A stretch of DNA of 64,000 nt from JBNGOQ01 sp050589645 (GTDB lineage: Bacteria; Bacteroidota; Bacteroidia; Flavobacteriales; Flavobacteriaceae), in assembly GCF_050589645.1 (NCBI RefSeq), contig NZ_JBNGOQ010000001.1, positions 496,001 to 560,000 of the forward strand, in the 5' to 3' direction. The notes beneath the pieces were generated by a model, which saw nothing but the letters and a program-made list of their open reading frames with translations, was not told the origin of the DNA and ran no database searches. A program made the position numbers and the translations under genes. How positions within the stretch are numbered: position 1 is the stretch's first letter; the number at the start of each line of letters is the position of its first letter. This document shows positions 16,887 through 25,349 of the stretch, piece after piece.

Positions 16887-19164
16887 ACCGGGCCTTTTTG
16901 GTCACTAAAATGGCATCATTGAGTACGAATGGCATGGGAATACTATTTTCCGGCCGGGGTGGAACGCTAAACAAGGGATTGTTCAGCAGATCGTTGGAGG
17001 CTTCGTAGAGCGTAAGTTCCAGTACGGAATCCTTTGGGAAGCGCAGTCGTAACTCGGTAGGGGTGTTATCGCTTATGTAGTGCGTTACCAATTTCCCCCG
17101 TTTTCTGTGTTCCAAATAATAGGGAGATAGGGGAATGTTGTTGACCGAGGCCGTTGTTATGGGGATGTCATTGGAAAAGACCTCCAAACGGTTCACGGTC
17201 CGCTGCGGACTGATGCAGATTTCCAACAATCGCTCATTTCCTATGAGGGTGTCCATGGTCGTTTCGATTTTGGGTGCTGCAATGGTTTTTGCCGGCGCAC
17301 TGACCACATAGGTAAAGCCGGCAGCATATTTACTGCTGATGGTCTTATCGGCCAGTTGTTGGGGTACCGTTTTATCGGCCCCTAGGTATTGTGCCGTCCA
17401 ATCCGAAAGCTCGTGCTCGTAAGTGGCCCATTGGGCCGTATTTTTATCGGCGTCCAGCACGTATAAAAGGCTGCTGGGTTTCGCATTTTCTTGGGAAAAA
17501 CCCGAATTCAGGTGCGCACCCACCATAAAACCCAAAAACAACAACAGGCCAATGGAAGCTAAACGCCCCATATGTTTAAAGTACCCAAAAATGGGCAGGA
17601 GCAGCAAAAAGAGCAGGCTGGTGAACAGCGTGGCGGCAATCATCATCTTCAATCCAAGTCCTACAGGGAACATCTTAATGAAAGGCGCATAGATCCATAT
17701 GGCGGGAAGCGCCAAAAAGACCAATAGATACGGACTGGGATGTTTTTGGTTAAGCACCACCAAGAAGGAGGCCAGGAGGGCAAAGAGCGGAACGATAAAA
17801 AAACTGGCACCCCTTAGGTAAACCGAAACTACTGCACAGAGCAGAAACCATATGAAGATAGGGGCCACCAAAAGGTTTGGTGTGCCTATTTTTTTGAACT
17901 TGCGGTAGACCCAAAAACAAACCGCCACCGAAAGCAATACAAAGGCAGCGATATACGTATGCCCATTATAGGTGAATCCGTGGAGCATATCTTCGTATTC
18001 GGGATAGGCCCATTTTAAAACCGACCAGCTGTAGAAACCAATAAGGCCATTGATGACCAAGGCCAGCAAGGCAGGCAAAAAACCCGAAAAAACACCTTTG
18101 GTCTGTAGTGCATTCCGTCGGAATCCGTGAATCAATAGGACCATAAAGAGCAGTGCGGCCAGTCCCCACATGGGCCATATCCAGGCAAAAGGATAGGATA
18201 CCAGCCTAAAAAATGGCACATTGAAATAGATATAGTCGTCCTGGCTTTTCAACCGATCCAGGTCCACATTACTGAAATGTCGGAGCAAGGGCATCAGGTA
18301 GCTTCCCTGGTGGGCAAGGGTATTTACATCTAATCGCTCCGGCGTATCCCGGGCGGTATGATAGTCGTAATGATCATCAATAAAGGCGAAATTAAAGCCT
18401 TGGATGTCGCCATCTTCCCTAAATACGGTTAGATCGGTGTCGTTTGGCAACATCTTGTATATGCTATAGGCCAAGGAATTGGCCACGGGAAATTCTGGAT
18501 CGGCTTTGGAGAATTCATCAATAAGCTTCCCATTGCCCCCATTGGTCTCAATGAGCATATAGCTTGGCCCACCGCTGCCACGGGCCTCAAAATTTAATAC
18601 CAATCCCACCTCCTTCGCCCAGGCATGTTGGCTTACAAAAAGATCCGCTCCGTTAAGGCCCAACTCCTCGGCGTCGGTAATCAAAATGATAATATCGTTC
18701 CTGGGCGTCTTTTTTTCGGATAGAAAGGCGCGCACACTTTCCAAAATTGTGGCCACGCCACTGGCCGCATCACTGGCACCCAGGGAGGAATGGGGACTGC
18801 TATCGTAATGTGATAACAGTAGCAGGGCTTTTCCCGAGCCCGAGCCCTTTATTCGAGCCAAAATATTGGTGGCTTTGCTGAGGTTGGCCCAGTCCCCGGC
18901 CGTATACCCTTCCTGCAAGCTGGTTTCCAATCCCAGTTGCTCCAATTCGGAAACAATATATTGTCTAACCGCTGCATGGGCTTTAAAACCCACTCCGTGA
19001 GGGGCCTTGGCCATCTTTTCCACATGCGCCATGGCCCTATCGGTAGAAAAAGAAGCCTCCGGAAGGGAGCGATTGTTGGTATAGGAAGGTGTTAACGCCC
19101 GAAAACTCCAATAGGCAGCCAACAAAATGAGTAATAGGCAGGTGAGGGAAGTAATTTGTTTCAT
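16879..19164 (-). CDS. M28-family zinc aminopeptidase with large membrane domain
   Basis: 761 residues. One N-terminal membrane anchor (about 5-25) is followed by an M28 domain with the di-zinc ligands in order: LLLLSHYDSSPH (His), LGASDAASGVATILE (Asp), ITDAEELGLNGAD (catalytic Glu-Glu), a later Asp/Glu, and DDHYDYHTARDTPE (His). After about residue 315 there are roughly eight hydrophobic segments, then a C-terminal beta-rich periplasmic domain. This arrangement resembles the eukaryotic ER protein ERMP1/Fxna and is common in Bacteroidota. It likely trims peptides at the periplasmic face of the inner membrane. An SDR gene overlaps its 3' end. Confidence 0.92.
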   Translation of the reverse strand: MKQITSLTCLLLILLAAYWSFRALTPSYTNNRSLPEASFSTDRAMAHVEKMAKAPHGVGFKAHAAVRQYIVSELEQLGLETSLQEGYTAGDWANLSKATNILARIKGSGSGKALLLLSHYDSSPHSSLGASDAASGVATILESVRAFLSEKKTPRNDIIILITDAEELGLNGADLFVSQHAWAKEVGLVLNFEARGSGGPSYMLIETNGGNGKLIDEFSKADPEFPVANSLAYSIYKMLPNDTDLTVFREDGDIQGFNFAFIDDHYDYHTARDTPERLDVNTLAHQGSYLMPLLRHFSNVDLDRLKSQDDYIYFNVPFFRLVSYPFAWIWPMWGLAALLFMVLLIHGFRRNALQTKGVFSGFLPALLALVINGLIGFYSWSVLKWAYPEYEDMLHGFTYNGHTYIAAFVLLSVAVCFWVYRKFKKIGTPNLLVAPIFIWFLLCAVVSVYLRGASFFIVPLFALLASFLVVLNQKHPSPYLLVFLALPAIWIYAPFIKMFPVGLGLKMMIAATLFTSLLFLLLLPIFGYFKHMGRLASIGLLLFLGFMVGAHLNSGFSQENAKPSSLLYVLDADKNTAQWATYEHELSDWTAQYLGADKTVPQQLADKTISSKYAAGFTYVVSAPAKTIAAPKIETTMDTLIGNERLLEICISPQRTVNRLEVFSNDIPITTASVNNIPLSPYYLEHRKRGKLVTHYISDNTPTELRLRFPKDSVLELTLYEASNDLLNNPLFSVPPRPENSIPMPFVLNDAILVTKKARFE

Positions 19165-19302
19165 TTTTCAGAAGTAGCTAATTGTGGCCTAAAAATATAA
19201 AATTCTCAAGGTTTTGTGTATTTCATCCAATATTATTTAAAAAATTCACGGAATTTCACCAAAATTCACTAACTTTATTAATCAACCTAAAAAGTAATTA
19301 CT

Positions 19303-19773
19303 ATGGGAATCAAGAGTTTTCAGGGGCGTAGGGCAAAGGAGGTTTCCAAAAAGGAATACAACGCTCCCATACTGGTAGAGGATTATATGACCAGAAAATT
19401 GGTGACTTTTAGACCCGAACAATCTATTTTAGAGGTCATGGAGTCCTTTGCGAAGAACAAAATTTCCGGGGGACCGGTAATGGACGATAATGGATTCCTG
19501 GTCGGAATCATTTCCGAAGCGGATTGTATGAAGCAGATTTCAGAAAGTCGTTACTTCAATCAGCCCATATTGGACAAAAGTGTGGAACGTTTTATGACCA
19601 AGAATGTGGAGACCATTGCGCACGATATGAGCATTTTTGACGCTGCGGGGGTATTTGACAAGCACAATAGACGTAGATTGCCCGTAATGAAAAACGATAT
19701 CCTGGTAGGGCAGATCAGCCGAAAGGATATTGTGATCGCAGCCCTTAAGCTCAGCGGTCAGAACTGGAAGTAA
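19303..19773 (+). CDS. CBS-domain-pair protein
   Basis: 156 residues consisting of two CBS motifs: VEDYMTRKLVTFRPEQSILE to VGIISEADCMKQI, and VERFMTKNVETIAHDMSIFD to LVGQISRKDIVIAAL. Stand-alone CBS pairs (Bateman modules) bind adenosyl nucleotides and regulate other proteins; no effector domain is fused here. Cytoplasmic. Monocistronic with convergent neighbour 29 bp away. Confidence 0.93.
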   Translation: MGIKSFQGRRAKEVSKKEYNAPILVEDYMTRKLVTFRPEQSILEVMESFAKNKISGGPVMDDNGFLVGIISEADCMKQISESRYFNQPILDKSVERFMTKNVETIAHDMSIFDAAGVFDKHNRRRLPVMKNDILVGQISRKDIVIAALKLSGQNWK

Positions 19774-19793
19774 ATTTTTACGGACAAAAATTT
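19772..19793. terminator. AT-rich inverted repeat between convergent genes
   Basis: AAATTTTT and AAAAATTT form perfect 8-bp arms around ACGGAC, directly at the CBS gene stop and before the end of the opposing gene. It could serve as a weak bidirectional terminator, but the stem is nearly all A/T. Confidence 0.35.
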
Positions 19794-19801
19794 CCTTATC
19801 C

Positions 19802-20152
19802 CTATTCCCGTTTCACGATCATATAGTAATCATTATCCAACGGAAGGTAACCCAGGTCGTATAAAAAGTAGTATACCGTACCTTTCTGGGTAGTGTATAG
19901 ATGTGTGAAATACTCAAAATCAAAACCTTTGTCCAACAGCCTGTTTTTGGTGGTTTTGGTCTTGTTCTCCTTTAAGGGAAAACTGTCCAGTATCCTATAG
20001 TTCTTTCGCAATCGGTTATTGATGTTACGGATAAGGTTTTTACTGTCCTTATTTATTTTGTTGTTATAGGAATTACGGCAATAGTCCGAGCAGAATTTTT
20101 TGTCTACCCGACCTACAATGACCTCATTGCATTCCAAACAGGTTTTTTGCAC
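19802..20152 (-). CDS. Small zinc-ribbon-like protein, GTG start
   Basis: 116 residues from a GTG at 20152; no better ATG exists before the conserved N-terminus. It opens with a four-cysteine zinc-finger pattern (CLECN...FCSDYCRNSYNNK), followed by a basic helical region (DSKNLIRNINNRLRKNYRIL) and a C-terminal half with FDFEYFTHLYTT and YYFLYDLGYLPL. Similar short proteins are common in Flavobacteriaceae, with unknown function; the ribbon plus basic stretch suggests nucleic-acid binding. It starts one base after the stop of the upstream gene, so it is co-translated. Confidence 0.8.
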   Translation of the reverse strand: MQKTCLECNEVIVGRVDKKFCSDYCRNSYNNKINKDSKNLIRNINNRLRKNYRILDSFPLKENKTKTTKNRLLDKGFDFEYFTHLYTTQKGTVYYFLYDLGYLPLDNDYYMIVKRE

Positions 20153-20153
20153 G

Positions 20154-20648
20154 CTAACCTTGCCTTTTATAATTGAATTTTACCTCTTCCTGGGAGCCAT
20201 CCTTATTTGAGATCACGACATAGAGATTGATTTCGTTCTCCGTGACCTTTTCAAAGGTGAAATCATCAAAGTAAATACGATTTCCTTCAAGCTTTACCAG
20301 TTTAAAGTCTACCGTCTCCTCTTTTTCTTCCCAACCTTTAAAATTACCGTGAAAGTGCTTCAGTTGCAGCAACAAGCTTCCATCTACCTGCCTAATGCCC
20401 CCAACCTCATAGAACTGTACCGCACCGTCTACAACAAGCTTAAACACAAACATCATGGAATCTCCCAGGGGCGGACTCCATATTTCCTCGGTAATCCCTC
20501 CAAAAGCCTCGCCTTTCCAATGTCCGGCGATCCATTCCACATCGGCGAGCGACGCTTTGGGGGAAGCGGCCCCTTCTTCCAAGGAAATCGTGTTTTGGGC
20601 GCTGCAATCTAGGGTGCACAGCATGAAACAAAGGATGAGCATTCTCAT
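20154..20648 (-). CDS. Exported DUF6265-like beta protein
   Basis: 164 residues from the ATG at 20648, chosen for its signal peptide (MRMLILCFMLCTLDCSAQ). The mature part has the pattern DVEWIAGHWKGEAFGGITEE, GDSMMFVFKLVVDG, QFYEVGGIRQVDGSLLLQLK and RIYFDDFTFEKVTENEINLY, which I associate with the DUF6265 lipocalin-like group. Substrate unknown. Tightly followed by the zinc-ribbon gene. Confidence 0.8.
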   Translation of the reverse strand: MRMLILCFMLCTLDCSAQNTISLEEGAASPKASLADVEWIAGHWKGEAFGGITEEIWSPPLGDSMMFVFKLVVDGAVQFYEVGGIRQVDGSLLLQLKHFHGNFKGWEEKEETVDFKLVKLEGNRIYFDDFTFEKVTENEINLYVVISNKDGSQEEVKFNYKRQG

Positions 20649-20777
20649 ATCGTGGGTTTTAAATCGATACAATATACAAATTATGAACGCTTGTTTTATG
20701 GGAGGGATAAACCGGATAAAGCGAGACTTTCGCAAAACATGCCCTTGGAAGGGATTACCTAAAGGTAAAGATACACG

Positions 20778-21950
20778 CTAAAAAGATAGCTTGCAAGGAT
20801 CCATAAATGCCCGGGCAAAATAGTCCTTGATATCGGTGTCGCTCATGGGCTGTAGCGCACCAAAGACAATCTCCTTGTACACTTTGTTGGTCAGGGTTCC
20901 GGGCAACAGAAATTGGGACCCCATCAGATAGCGGACCTGGGTCACGATCTCTTCAGCAAAATGGGTGGAAAAGTGTTTGGAAAGCACTGAGCTCTCGAAC
21001 AGCTTTTCCAGGGAGATCCGGTCCCCTCTTTTAAAATCGTCCATGGCCGCCCTGGTATGCTCACATAACTGCTGGGCAGCCCTGTATTTGATCAGTAGTT
21101 CGCCCACTCGCCCTTGAAAGCTTTCCGATGCTGCCAAGGATTTGCCATTTTTTATTTTTTTCTTGGCAAAGGCTTTTGCGCAAGAAAGGACCTCGGAGGT
21201 TGCACCCAGATAGGGAGCGGGTATAAAGGCCTGGAACCACGCTCTTTGGTATACCAGGATTTCGCAGTTGCTGGCCTGGGAATCTGGCAAGGAAAGTACA
21301 TTGGCATGGCCTACCCTTAGGTTCTTGAATTTTACGGCTTTGGTAAAAGATCCCTGCATGCTGTCTCCGAAGGCAGTATGTTCAAATTCAATTTGGTCAT
21401 TGTCCAAAGGAACAAAGAACACTGCCTTTTCACCGGAGGGCAACTCTGCCGCGAAGACCACATAATTGGCCACTCCGGCCAGGGACATAAAAGGGGCCTT
21501 GCCCTGTATGGTATAGCCCCCCTTTTCCTTACGTGCTAGGATACCCGAATTTTCGGCCGTGTCCTTGAAGGTGCGGACAGAGCCCGTATTTGCAATCAAT
21601 AGGCGTTCCTTCTTAATTTTGGCGAGCAGCATTTCCCTTTTCCAATAGGAAGTACTTTTCTTTGAAAGGGGATAGGCGGCAAGGGCGGCCAGCATATAAT
21701 AATGCATGGACAGGGCTACGGCTACGGGAATGGAAATTTGTCCCATACCGTGTAGGACCTTGAAACATTCCCTATACATGGTCCCTGCCTTTCTTTCATC
21801 ACAAGGGATGAAGGGTATGCGTGTGGATTTTAGATAGGAATAAAAGTCCTTGTAGTCCTTGGTCCGTTCTACGGTGCGAAGGCTTTGGTATACTTTTTCC
21901 AAGGGGTCTTGCTCCTTCTGGGGTAACTGTGATAGTGCAGTGCTGTTCAT
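20778..21950 (-). CDS. Divergent acyl-CoA dehydrogenase-family protein
   Basis: 390 residues from the ATG at 21950. The fold is recognisable by the middle FAD-binding beta domain (LLIANTGSVRTFKDTAENSG, GYTIQGKAPFMSLAGVANYV, FEHTAFGDSMQGSFTKAVKF) and the C-terminal helical domain (GRVGELLIKYRAAQQLCEHT, FAEEIVTQVRYLMGSQFLLP). It differs from catabolic acyl-CoA dehydrogenases in the C-terminal part, and I cannot identify the catalytic glutamate, so a flavin-dependent oxygenase or a non-standard dehydrogenase is possible. Starts 42 bp after the DUF2306 gene on the same strand. Confidence 0.8.
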   Translation of the reverse strand: MNSTALSQLPQKEQDPLEKVYQSLRTVERTKDYKDFYSYLKSTRIPFIPCDERKAGTMYRECFKVLHGMGQISIPVAVALSMHYYMLAALAAYPLSKKSTSYWKREMLLAKIKKERLLIANTGSVRTFKDTAENSGILARKEKGGYTIQGKAPFMSLAGVANYVVFAAELPSGEKAVFFVPLDNDQIEFEHTAFGDSMQGSFTKAVKFKNLRVGHANVLSLPDSQASNCEILVYQRAWFQAFIPAPYLGATSEVLSCAKAFAKKKIKNGKSLAASESFQGRVGELLIKYRAAQQLCEHTRAAMDDFKRGDRISLEKLFESSVLSKHFSTHFAEEIVTQVRYLMGSQFLLPGTLTNKVYKEIVFGALQPMSDTDIKDYFARAFMDPCKLSF

Positions 21951-21992
21951 TTTTCTACGATTTTTTAGTTGAAGTGATATGGGGGGCAAAAG

Positions 21993-22823
21993 TTAGAGTC
22001 GGGGCAACCACATGCCTGTGGTGGCCGCAAAAATTCCGACCCCCGTTACCATAGTGATGACAAAGAGCGCTATAGCCATAGTGGTTTTGCCCAGGGTGCC
22101 GCCCCAGCGCTGGGCCGCCAGGTAAAGCTCCAGGATGGCCAGGGGCAAAAGGTATTGGGCAAAACCCAGGAAGGTAAGGAAAGGTCCCCGAAAGGTTTCC
22201 GGATCAAAGCCTACAGGACCCCCGTTTACAAAAAGCCAGAACATAAGGCCGATTCTAAAAAACCAGACCCCGTTGACCACCAGAAACAAGCGGAGGGTCC
22301 AACGTCGATGTACGGGGAAGTTTTTGGCTACCGCATAGCGCCAGGCCAGGGCAGCACAGAGCATAATGAGTACGGCATTGATGCTGACACTGATATCGCC
22401 CACCAAGCCCGAGATGGTTCCACGGGTCCACACCATGTACAGGCCGTCCACGCTGATGAGAAAGGCTAGCATAACGTATAACCGCCCGTTCCAACGGTGA
22501 AAACTGGGGGCATGGGTCCGGGTTTGTGGAATAAGCTGTAGCGGTCCGCCCACAATGATGATTACGGCCAGCAAGATATGCAGGGCCACGGCCAAATTGC
22601 CCATGGTCTCGCCCTCAACATAACCGTGGGGGAGTACTTCGTTCCATCGCGCAAATTCCCCTTGCAGCGCAGTACCGCCGTAGAATGCGCTTACGTAATA
22701 GACAAAGATCCATTGGCCGAGGACTGCGACCAGAAACCAAAACTTAACTGCGGCATTTAGGAGCGCGTCGGCTCCGATTTTTCTGGGTAGGGCGGTACGT
22801 ACCCCGCTGTCTGTTGTATTCAT
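21993..22823 (-). CDS. DUF2306 membrane protein
   Basis: 276 residues with about seven membrane helices. The DUF2306 signature is visible: ALHILLAVIIIVGGPLQLIP, then APSFHRWNGRLYVMLAF and PVHRRWTLRLFLVVNGVWFF, with conserved His and Arg residues at helix ends. The function of the family is unknown; the His pairs suggest heme binding or redox activity. Its 5' leader is nearly identical to that of the upstream DUF4386 gene. Confidence 0.88.
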   Translation of the reverse strand: MNTTDSGVRTALPRKIGADALLNAAVKFWFLVAVLGQWIFVYYVSAFYGGTALQGEFARWNEVLPHGYVEGETMGNLAVALHILLAVIIIVGGPLQLIPQTRTHAPSFHRWNGRLYVMLAFLISVDGLYMVWTRGTISGLVGDISVSINAVLIMLCAALAWRYAVAKNFPVHRRWTLRLFLVVNGVWFFRIGLMFWLFVNGGPVGFDPETFRGPFLTFLGFAQYLLPLAILELYLAAQRWGGTLGKTTMAIALFVITMVTGVGIFAATTGMWLPRL

Positions 22824-22865
22824 GATGTTCGTTTTTTGATTGATGATTGATGATTGATGATGATG
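22821..22865 (-). repeat. Leader repeat copy 1 (5' UTR of DUF2306 gene)
   Basis: From the start codon outwards, 32 bp (22821-22852) are identical to 23599-23630 at the DUF4386 start. It is followed by extra GATTGATGAT-type units that make a short microsatellite to 22865. Confidence 0.85.
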
Positions 22866-22893
22866 TTTGCCTTAGCACTGTCCTTTTGGGCCC

Positions 22894-23601
22894 CTAACCC
22901 CCATGGGCCATGGGCCTGGTGGGTGCGGAGACCAAAGAGGAGCTGTTAAAGCCCCTGACCAATAGCCATATGATGAGAGAGATGATATGAAGACCGTTGT
23001 GCATGTATACGTACATGGGCACGCTTTGGCCAAAGATGTTGGACCAGCAGGCCAGGAATACGCCACTGACCGCCACCATGCCCCAGACCGATAAAAAACG
23101 GGGAACCAAACGGGTCTTAAAGAAAAAGTAGAACAGGAAAAGGGAGGCCGAACTATAGAGCATGAGGCTCATAAAATGGGACCAAAAATATTCCTCTATT
23201 TTCACCATGCCGATGGCGTTTAAAACACCCTGGTCCGATGCTGCGGTCCCCAAATACTCCTCACTTAAGGATAAAAGGGAGAGGTGGCTCATATTGCCCG
23301 AGATGATAATGGCAATATTGGCGATCCAAAGCCCAAAAAATGCAAGGGCCAAACTGTGCCGGTATTGTTTTATCAGCGGGTACAATACAATGGAAATCCC
23401 CACCCAAAGGGAGCTTGCAATCATGTCCAGAAGTACTGAAAATCGCATTTGCACCGCGTTTTGGGACACTTGATCAAGGAAATCGGGCGTCTCGTATAGC
23501 GAACGGGACAGTCCTCTTAACAGGGTTCCCGGAGCCCCTGAAATGACCACGATTAGTAGTAAAACTCCTATAATTCTACCTAATTTTTTGTTTGCATTCA
23601 T
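22894..23601 (-). CDS. DUF4386 membrane protein
   Basis: 235 residues from the ATG at 23601 (upstream in-frame residues are leader sequence). About six membrane helices (RIIGVLLLIVVISGAPGTLL, ASSLWVGISIVLYPLI, LALAFFGLWIANIAIIISG, MLYSSASLFLFYFFF, GMVAVSGVFLACW, ISLIIWLLVRG). The pattern matches DUF4386 proteins, which have no known role. It lies 80 bp after the GIN-domain gene and 70 bp before DUF2306. Confidence 0.85.
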   Translation of the reverse strand: MNANKKLGRIIGVLLLIVVISGAPGTLLRGLSRSLYETPDFLDQVSQNAVQMRFSVLLDMIASSLWVGISIVLYPLIKQYRHSLALAFFGLWIANIAIIISGNMSHLSLLSLSEEYLGTAASDQGVLNAIGMVKIEEYFWSHFMSLMLYSSASLFLFYFFFKTRLVPRFLSVWGMVAVSGVFLACWSNIFGQSVPMYVYMHNGLHIISLIIWLLVRGFNSSSLVSAPTRPMAHGG

Positions 23602-23653
23602 GATGTTCGTTTTTTGATTGATGATTGATGTAATGATTGTTCGTTTTTTGATT
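23599..23653 (-). repeat. Leader repeat copy 2 (5' UTR of DUF4386 gene), with a partial third copy
   Basis: 23599-23630 repeats the 32 bp at the DUF2306 start exactly, including the start codon. A further 15-bp part (GTTCGTTTTTTGATT, 23639-23653) recurs just upstream. The shared element carries the start codon, a T6 run and two GATTGAT units. Confidence 0.85.
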
Positions 23654-23681
23654 ATGGTATGCCTGTCAATGGTTTTGTTTT

Positions 23682-24227
23682 TTAGTTGGAAAAATCGATT
23701 TCCTTGGAATCCCCGGTGATTTTCACCTTGGAATCTGAACTTCCTATACATTTCACCCTGGTGTAGGACAATTGCAGTACCCCCGTGCTGTTGCCCTCAA
23801 ATTCCAGTACCACCTCCTTTCCCGAAACGGCCCCGTTGGTTTCAAAGTGGGATTGCGTGCCCACTTTTAAGGTATCCAGAAATGGGTTGGATAGGAAAAT
23901 CTTTATTGAATCTACCTTCCGTATCCGCTCGGTGCCGGTTATGTTCAAGGTATAGGGGCCTTGCACCACCTGGATTTCGGGCAGCAGCTTTTCCGGAGCT
24001 TCCAAGCGCAGTGAACCAAGGCTGTCCTGTTGAAAATAGACGTGGAGGCCTTTGCCCACGGACAACGTTTTAAAATCCGTTAGGGTGCGTGCCTCGCTTC
24101 GCCGATCGCCCAAGTCCTCCTTGGGAGCCCCTTTACGCACATAGCCATGTACCCTTAGCTGAAAAGCGGTGAAAAAAATAAAGACCACCGCTATGGCACC
24201 CCATATGATCAGATTACTTTTTTTCAT
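23682..24227 (-). CDS. Membrane-anchored GIN-domain (DUF2807-like) protein
   Basis: 181 residues from the ATG at 24227 (another ATG at 24239 is possible). A single N-terminal membrane segment (LIIWGAIAVVFIFFTAFQL) is followed by a beta-helix-like domain of the head-GIN/auto-transporter-adhesin-head type: LTDFKTLSVGKGLHVYFQQD, LEAPEKLLPEIQVVQGPYTL, VVLEFEGNSTGVLQLSYTRV. In Bacteroidota, GIN-domain proteins are often next to GntR/ABC exporter genes, as here. The start overlaps the end of the GntR gene by 14 bp. Confidence 0.8.
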   Translation of the reverse strand: MKKSNLIIWGAIAVVFIFFTAFQLRVHGYVRKGAPKEDLGDRRSEARTLTDFKTLSVGKGLHVYFQQDSLGSLRLEAPEKLLPEIQVVQGPYTLNITGTERIRKVDSIKIFLSNPFLDTLKVGTQSHFETNGAVSGKEVVLEFEGNSTGVLQLSYTRVKCIGSSDSKVKITGDSKEIDFSN

Positions 24228-24594
24228 GGTCGGTTTCATTTTTCTGTTGGTCAAATGCGTGCCTTACTTCTTCAAAGCTGATATCCAACAAGCGCATTTT
24301 TTTGAACACATCGGGGAGTACCTCTCCCATAAATTCCTTTTTCTTAATATTCAGTACTTTCCCATAGCCGTTTTCCGAGACAAAATACCCGATTCCCCTT
24401 TTGTTGTAAATCACCTCTTGCTCCTGCAAATGGGTAAAGGCACGTATGGCGGTATTGGGATTTACCTCGACCATCACGGCAATCTCACGGACCGAGGGAA
24501 TCCGCTCGTTGTCCTGCCACCTTCGTATCAGGATGTTTTCGTAAAAGAAGTCCACTATCTGCAAATAAATAGGTTTGCTATTGTCAAAATCCAT
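24214..24594 (-). CDS. GntR-family (YtrA-type) repressor
   Basis: 126 residues, the short YtrA form: an N-terminal winged helix (DFDNSKPIYLQIVDFFYENI, RIPSVREIAVMVEVNPNTAI, FTHLQEQEVIYNKRGIGYFV) and a short helical C-terminal dimerisation part (VFKKMRLLDISFEEV). YtrA-type repressors control ABC exporter operons and bind palindromes over the promoter. Here the gene is third in the operon (ATPase-permease-GntR) and a 22-bp palindrome covers the expected transcription start of the operon, so autoregulation is likely. Starts 2 bp after the permease stop. Confidence 0.92.
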   Translation of the reverse strand: MDFDNSKPIYLQIVDFFYENILIRRWQDNERIPSVREIAVMVEVNPNTAIRAFTHLQEQEVIYNKRGIGYFVSENGYGKVLNIKKKEFMGEVLPDVFKKMRLLDISFEEVRHAFDQQKNETDHEKK

Positions 24595-24596
24595 AG

Positions 24597-25349
24597 TTAT
24601 ACTTCCTTTTCCACCATCTTTACATATGCCGTTAACAATAGTACGGGTCCCAATATGCCGGCGAACAAAACAATACCGGCTCCGACAAAATCACTTTTGG
24701 CACTGTCAAAGGCATACGAGGCCAAGGCATCATCGTCAAACACCCCATGGCCGTGATTGAGGATGCCGTAGAGCAACATATTGTAAAACAACACCCCCAA
24801 GACCAGAAGGACCAGGAAGAGCAAGGTCTTGCCTACCCGGTTTTTGCCAAAGGCAATGGCACCCAACAAAAAGACCGGATGAATAAAAAAGTAAACCTTC
24901 ACCACCTGCCAGTATGCCTCTTGAAAAAGGGACAGCAAATGAAAATTCGCCCCGAAAACAACACTGCCCACCAAAATGGCAAACTGCCCGATTAGGGGAG
25001 CCACTATCGAGAACAGCAGTGTGTAGAGCACAGTCGTGGCAAACCACGCACCGATGAGGCGCTCCAAGGGGGACACCGGAAGGGCGAAGTACAAATGGTC
25101 CATTTTTTTGTGCTGTGCCTCCCTAAAAATGGCAAAGGTGAACACCAGTCCCGTTAGAATATAAAATAGACCAAAAATGCCCGTAAACTCCCCGTCCGTA
25201 AGGTTTTTGTCCCTAATCATAGCGAACAGGCTAAAGAGAAACAACGCACCACCGGCCACAGAAAGGCTGGTAATCAAGGTTCCCTTGAGCAGCACAAGGT
25301 CCCGATAGATAAAATGGCCGATACGCTTTGGATTAAACTGTGGTGCCAT
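24597..25349 (-). CDS. ABC transporter permease (ABC-2 type)
   Basis: 250 residues with six hydrophobic segments (SLSVAGGALFLFSLFAMI, GIFGLFYILTGLVFTFAIF, WFATTVLYTLLFSIVAPLIG, VYFFIHPVFLLGAIAFG, LLFLVLLVLGVLFYNMLL, GAGIVLFAGILGPVLLLTAY). It overlaps the ATPase gene by 17 bp. Pairs with it as an exporter; YtrA-associated exporters are often linked to envelope stress or antibiotic response, but the substrate here is unknown. Confidence 0.88.
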   Translation of the reverse strand: MAPQFNPKRIGHFIYRDLVLLKGTLITSLSVAGGALFLFSLFAMIRDKNLTDGEFTGIFGLFYILTGLVFTFAIFREAQHKKMDHLYFALPVSPLERLIGAWFATTVLYTLLFSIVAPLIGQFAILVGSVVFGANFHLLSLFQEAYWQVVKVYFFIHPVFLLGAIAFGKNRVGKTLLFLVLLVLGVLFYNMLLYGILNHGHGVFDDDALASYAFDSAKSDFVGAGIVLFAGILGPVLLLTAYVKMVEKEV

